DNA of 64,000 bases, taken from UBA953 sp046080425. Its GTDB lineage: Bacteria; Verrucomicrobiota; Verrucomicrobiia; Opitutales; UBA953. The notes under the pieces were generated by a model. It made no database searches. It saw only the letters and a program-made list of their open reading frames with translations, and was not told the DNA's origin. The stretch's first letter is position 1, and each line of letters starts with the position of its first letter. The DNA lies in NCBI GenBank assembly GCA_046080425.1, contig JBJTTY010000086.1:3141-67140 (forward strand). The letters are read 5' to 3'. The translations under genes and the position numbers were made by a program. This document shows, in pieces, positions 60,829-64,000 of the stretch.

Positions 60829-63800
60829 ATGAGAACTCGGCCTGTTCACTTCATCGTTGCGGTGCTTTGCTCGTTTGCCGTGCAGTCAGTCTCGGCGCAG
60901 GACAAGCCGTTGTCGGCGGGAGATCATCCCCGGACCATTACCGTCAAAGGTCTCCAGCGCAGTTACCTGTTGCATGTGCCTCCGGGCGCCGCCGTGGGCA
61001 AAGCACTGCCTCTGGTCATCATGTTGCATGGCGGCGGCGGCAAGGCGGAAAGCATGGCGAACGAAACCGGATGGTCGGTCAAGGCGGACGCGGATGGTTT
61101 CATGACAGCCTATCCCAACGCCATCCCAGCCGATCCGAGCAAGCCGGCGGCGTTCCGCGGAAATCCCCAAACCTGGAATGACGGTTCGGGTCGCTTCAAG
61201 AAAGACGGCGAAGTTGACGATGTCGCATTCATAAGGGCCATGATAGATGACATCGCCACTCGCGCCGTGCTGAACAAGAAGCGGGTCTACCTGACGGGAT
61301 TTTCGAACGGGGCTTCGATGGCCTTTGTGGCCGGAATGGAACTCTCCGAGCGGGTCGCCGCCATCGCGCCCGTGGCCGGTGCCTGTTGGCTGCCCGAGGT
61401 GAAGCTCAAACGCGGCGTGCCCATGTGTTACATCACCGGCACGGCCGACCCGTTGAATCCGCTCAACGGTGGGCCGCTCAAGCTGGGACTCGGGGGGAAG
61501 GACAAGCCGCCCGTGCAGGACTCCATTCTCAAGTGGGTGAAGGCCCTGGAGGCGCCGGTCGAACCCGCGGAGTCGCGAGAGACAAATGGCGTCCGCACGG
61601 TTCGCTACGGCCCGGGTCGCGATGGTGCCGGAGTCGCCTTCGTTTCCATCGAGGGGCAGGGCCACGTTTGGCCTGGCGGCAAGAACCTGCTGCCAGAACT
61701 CCTGGTGGGCAAGGAGACCGGCCGATTGAAAGCGGTGGATGTGATCTGGGATTTTTTCAAAGTCCTCGCACTCGACTCATCTCCATCCAGCCCACACGCC
61801 GCCAAACCCATCACGAACTCGGTCGGCATGAAACTCGTGCGCATTGAGTCGGGCACGTTCACGATGGGTCAGGACGGTCCGCCGATGGAGGACTATCTCA
61901 GGCAGAAGCGGTTTGGCGAGATGTCGAAGGACTTCGACCGCATCGATTTCGACGAGAAGCCCGCCCACGCCGTCACCATCTCGCGGCCGTTCCTGATCGG
62001 AGTCAGCGAAGTGACTGTCGCGCAATACAGGCAGTTCGATCCCGGATTCAGGCAGGGTGATCCGAAGTCGAAGCCGGCGGATGACGACGCGGCGAGCGGC
62101 GTCAGCTGGGAGAAGGCGGCCGCGTTTTGCGAGTGGCTCTCGCAGAAGGAGGGCAAGCCATACCGACTGCCGACCGAGGCCGAGTGGGAGTATGCCTGTC
62201 GCGCGGGCACGACGACGCTCTTTCACGCTGGCGACAGGCTGCCGGATGGACACCAAAAATGGTTCGGCGAAGACAACTATCGCAGCGTGTATTTCCCGCC
62301 GGGGCCGATGCCGCGCGAGTATGACTGGCGACATGCAGGCAAGGCACCCGCAAAGGGCTTGCAGCAGGGGCAGATCCTCGGGCTCGATCACCCCGAGGGG
62401 GAATCGAGGGCCGGCGGCGCGGGGTCGCTCCGCGTGGCGCAGAAGACACCGAATGCCTGGGGCCTGCACGACATGCATGGCAACGTGGCCGAGTGGTGCC
62501 TTCATTGGTATGGACCCTACGAAGCCGGCCCGCAGACCGATCCGCTCGGCCGCGTGGCCGGCGATTGCCGGGTGTTTCGCGGCGGGTTTCATTCCTCGAT
62601 GATCCGCTTCCTGCGGTCGGCGAATCGCGGCTCGTGGGTGGCGAACTCGGCAAGCCCGCGTGTCGGTTTCCGCGTCGTGCAGGGGGCATTGCCGGACGGA
62701 AAGCCGCTCCCCAAGGCGCCGGCGCCGCGAAATCTGCAGGGCGTGAGCCAGACCGTGCCCAAGGTGCAGCCGGTCGACCCCGGCACGCCCTTCTTTGCAG
62801 GGCCGCAGCCCTTCGTGCGCATCCCGGATGGCGCGGTGGGGCCGGTGTTCATCAGCCAGAACCACAGCCCATCCATCACCGAGTGCCCGAATGGCGATCT
62901 CCTCGCCGTGTGGTTCTCCACGCTTGGCGAGACCGATCTCACCACGGCGAACGCCGGCTCGCGGTTGCGGTTCGGCGCCCAGGAATGGGAGCCCGCCTCG
63001 TCGTTTTGGGATGCGCAAGACGTCAACGACCACGCGCCCAAGGTCTGGTGGGACGGCGACCAGACGATCTACCACATCGTCGAAGCACGGCAGCACGGCG
63101 ACCTCGTGATCCGGCGGTCCACCGACAACGGCGCGACGTGGTCGCAGGCCGAAGTGATGCGGTCGCACGGTGAGTCCTCGAGCAATCCCATTCGCACCAA
63201 GGCAGGCGTGATCGCCATCCCGTTCGATTCAGCGGGGCTCTCCATCAGCCGCGACAACGGCAAGACGTGGACCGAAACCGGGCGGCAGCGTCGTGGCTCC
63301 GAAGGCATCATGCCCGGGGGCAAAGGACCGTTCATGGCGGGCATCCACGGCCCCCTCGTCGAACTCGCCGACGGCCGGCTCATGGCCTTCGGTCGCATCA
63401 GCGCAGGGCAGGCCGATCAGGAGACATTCGAGTTCAAGATGCCCGTGAGCCACTCTGGCGACCTCGGCGAGACCTGGGAGTGGGGCATCAGCGAGTTCCC
63501 CGTGGTGAGCAACACGCAGCGGCCGGCCATGCTCCGGCTCAAAGAAGGCCCCATCGTGCTCTGCTCCTTCACCGACCAAGCCCGCACGCCCTTCAAGGAA
63601 CGCACCGGGCTTGTCTTCAAGTCCACCGGCGGCGACTACACCGGCACCGGCCTCTACACCGCCGTAAGCTACGACGAAGGCAAAACCTGGCCCGACCGCC
63701 GCCTCATCGCTCCCGAAGGCAAAACCAACGCTGACATCAACGGCTATCTCGCCCTCACTCAGACCCGTGATGGCCGCATCCAGCTGATCACCAGCAAAGA

Positions 63801-63858
63801 CCACTACGTCTTCAACCTCGCGTGGATCAAAGCCCAGCCGCCTGCGCCGAAGAAGTGA
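60829..63858 (+). CDS. Exported three-domain fusion: CE1-like esterase, SUMF-type domain, sialidase-like propeller
   Basis: 1009 residues with signal peptide (to about 24). Domain 1 (about 30-320): LpqC/PHB-depolymerase-like esterase with IMLHGGGGKAESM, the nucleophile LTGFSNGASMAF (about 160-171) and His in GQGHVWPGG. Domain 2 (about 330-625): SUMF/formylglycine-enzyme fold (NSVGMKLVRIESGTFTMG, LPTEAEWEYACRAGTT, WGLHDMHGNVAEWC, RGGFHSS, PRVGFRVV); the paired active-site cysteines are missing. Domain 3 (about 670-1005): sialidase-type six-bladed propeller with Asp boxes STDNGATW, SRDNGKTW, SGDLGETW and SYDEGKTW. No frameshift at the joins. A multi-activity glycan-processing enzyme is likely; the SUMF part may be structural. 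Less GC-rich than the left part of the window. Confidence 0.88.
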   Translation: MRTRPVHFIVAVLCSFAVQSVSAQDKPLSAGDHPRTITVKGLQRSYLLHVPPGAAVGKALPLVIMLHGGGGKAESMANETGWSVKADADGFMTAYPNAIPADPSKPAAFRGNPQTWNDGSGRFKKDGEVDDVAFIRAMIDDIATRAVLNKKRVYLTGFSNGASMAFVAGMELSERVAAIAPVAGACWLPEVKLKRGVPMCYITGTADPLNPLNGGPLKLGLGGKDKPPVQDSILKWVKALEAPVEPAESRETNGVRTVRYGPGRDGAGVAFVSIEGQGHVWPGGKNLLPELLVGKETGRLKAVDVIWDFFKVLALDSSPSSPHAAKPITNSVGMKLVRIESGTFTMGQDGPPMEDYLRQKRFGEMSKDFDRIDFDEKPAHAVTISRPFLIGVSEVTVAQYRQFDPGFRQGDPKSKPADDDAASGVSWEKAAAFCEWLSQKEGKPYRLPTEAEWEYACRAGTTTLFHAGDRLPDGHQKWFGEDNYRSVYFPPGPMPREYDWRHAGKAPAKGLQQGQILGLDHPEGESRAGGAGSLRVAQKTPNAWGLHDMHGNVAEWCLHWYGPYEAGPQTDPLGRVAGDCRVFRGGFHSSMIRFLRSANRGSWVANSASPRVGFRVVQGALPDGKPLPKAPAPRNLQGVSQTVPKVQPVDPGTPFFAGPQPFVRIPDGAVGPVFISQNHSPSITECPNGDLLAVWFSTLGETDLTTANAGSRLRFGAQEWEPASSFWDAQDVNDHAPKVWWDGDQTIYHIVEARQHGDLVIRRSTDNGATWSQAEVMRSHGESSSNPIRTKAGVIAIPFDSAGLSISRDNGKTWTETGRQRRGSEGIMPGGKGPFMAGIHGPLVELADGRLMAFGRISAGQADQETFEFKMPVSHSGDLGETWEWGISEFPVVSNTQRPAMLRLKEGPIVLCSFTDQARTPFKERTGLVFKSTGGDYTGTGLYTAVSYDEGKTWPDRRLIAPEGKTNADINGYLALTQTRDGRIQLITSKDHYVFNLAWIKAQPPAPKK

Positions 63859-63901
63859 TGGCAAGTCAACGCATTCACCAGCACCACGACCACAGTATTC
63901 C

Positions 63902-64000
63902 ATGAAATCCACACTCACCCTCTTCACCGCCCTGCTGCTCATGCCGCTCTCCGTGCTGCATGCTGCCGACCTCGTGCTCATGTCGAAGGACTCGGCGCCG
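63902..64000 (+). CDS. Start of an exported protein (cut by the window end)
   Basis: 33 codons are visible: a signal peptide KSTLTLFTALLLMPLSVLHAAD followed by LVLMSKDSAP. The signal is nearly the same as that of the CE6 gene at 59634, including 20 of 21 matching bases over CTC TTC ACC GCC CT. Mature domain not visible, so no function can be given. Confidence 0.7.
   Translation, partial: MKSTLTLFTALLLMPLSVLHAADLVLMSKDSAP

Noticed and set aside
60829..63858. The SUMF domain as the formylglycine-generating enzyme for the sulfatase at 22 kb
   Set aside because: The region that carries the paired catalytic cysteines in active enzymes reads RGGFHSSMIRFLRSANR, with no cysteine, and the genes are 37 kb apart.

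Overview
The window is about 64 kb of GC-rich bacterial chromosome with densely packed genes on both strands. It most likely comes from the Verrucomicrobiota, probably an Opitutae-like lineage. The best lineage marker is a 52-residue small basic protein (52582-52740) of the kind known from Chlamydiae/Verrucomicrobia. Paired PSD1-type multiheme cytochromes and DUF1501 proteins, a CE15 esterase, a sulfatase, a DUF1080 protein, an SGNH/CE6 esterase and several beta-propellers fit a heterotrophic, polysaccharide-degrading member of the PVC group. Nothing here fixes the species.

Layout. 1-4.4 kb: an AcrAB-type efflux operon (minus) faces its TetR regulator across a 24-bp gap that holds a perfect palindromic operator. 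4.5-7.3 kb: an SGNH esterase, a YhhQ-type queuosine-precursor transporter, tRNA-Leu and an isolated trpA. 7.5-11.6 kb: a tight pyrB / non-catalytic pyrC' / CPBP protease / thiL run. 11.6-18.9 kb: small membrane proteins, a DUF5069 protein, a GDSL lipoprotein, an MFS exporter, tRNA-Arg, a CE15 esterase, folA and a PpiD-like chaperone. 19-22 kb: gltX and glnS side by side. 22-25 kb: a sulfatase, tRNA-Ser and an exported pyruvyl-transferase-like protein. 24.9-34.9 kb: a four-gene operon of exported proteins (DUF1501, PPC domain, PSD1 cytochrome, cytochrome/WD40/coiled coil). 35.3-38.9 kb: an unusual giant membrane coiled-coil protein and a disordered lipoprotein, behind an AT-rich spacer. 39-43.4 kb: DUF1080, a decayed metallophosphoesterase and propeller proteins. 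43.5-48.3 kb: dapA-dapB facing ruvA, an RlmI-like methyltransferase and an LptF/G permease. 48.5-52.5 kb: a second PSD1/DUF1501 pair. 52.6-58.1 kb: the small basic protein, leuA, a rhodanese, an M42 peptidase and a photolyase. 58.3-64 kb: a secreted metallopeptidase, a CE6 esterase, a three-domain esterase/SUMF/sialidase fusion and the start of another exported protein.

Housekeeping genes (trpA, pyrB, thiL, folA, gltX, glnS, dapAB, ruvA, leuA) alternate with exported catabolic genes rather than forming one specialised island. The strongest unexplained signals are a modular family of intergenic palindromic repeats confined to 45.2-59.5 kb (including a MITE-like unit with 28-bp inverted ends), a signal-peptide coding cassette reused in front of unrelated genes at the right end, the membrane coiled-coil/lipoprotein pair at 35.3-38.9 kb, and a dihydroorotase homologue that has lost its metal ligands. 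I see no CRISPR array, rRNA gene, complete insertion sequence or prophage.
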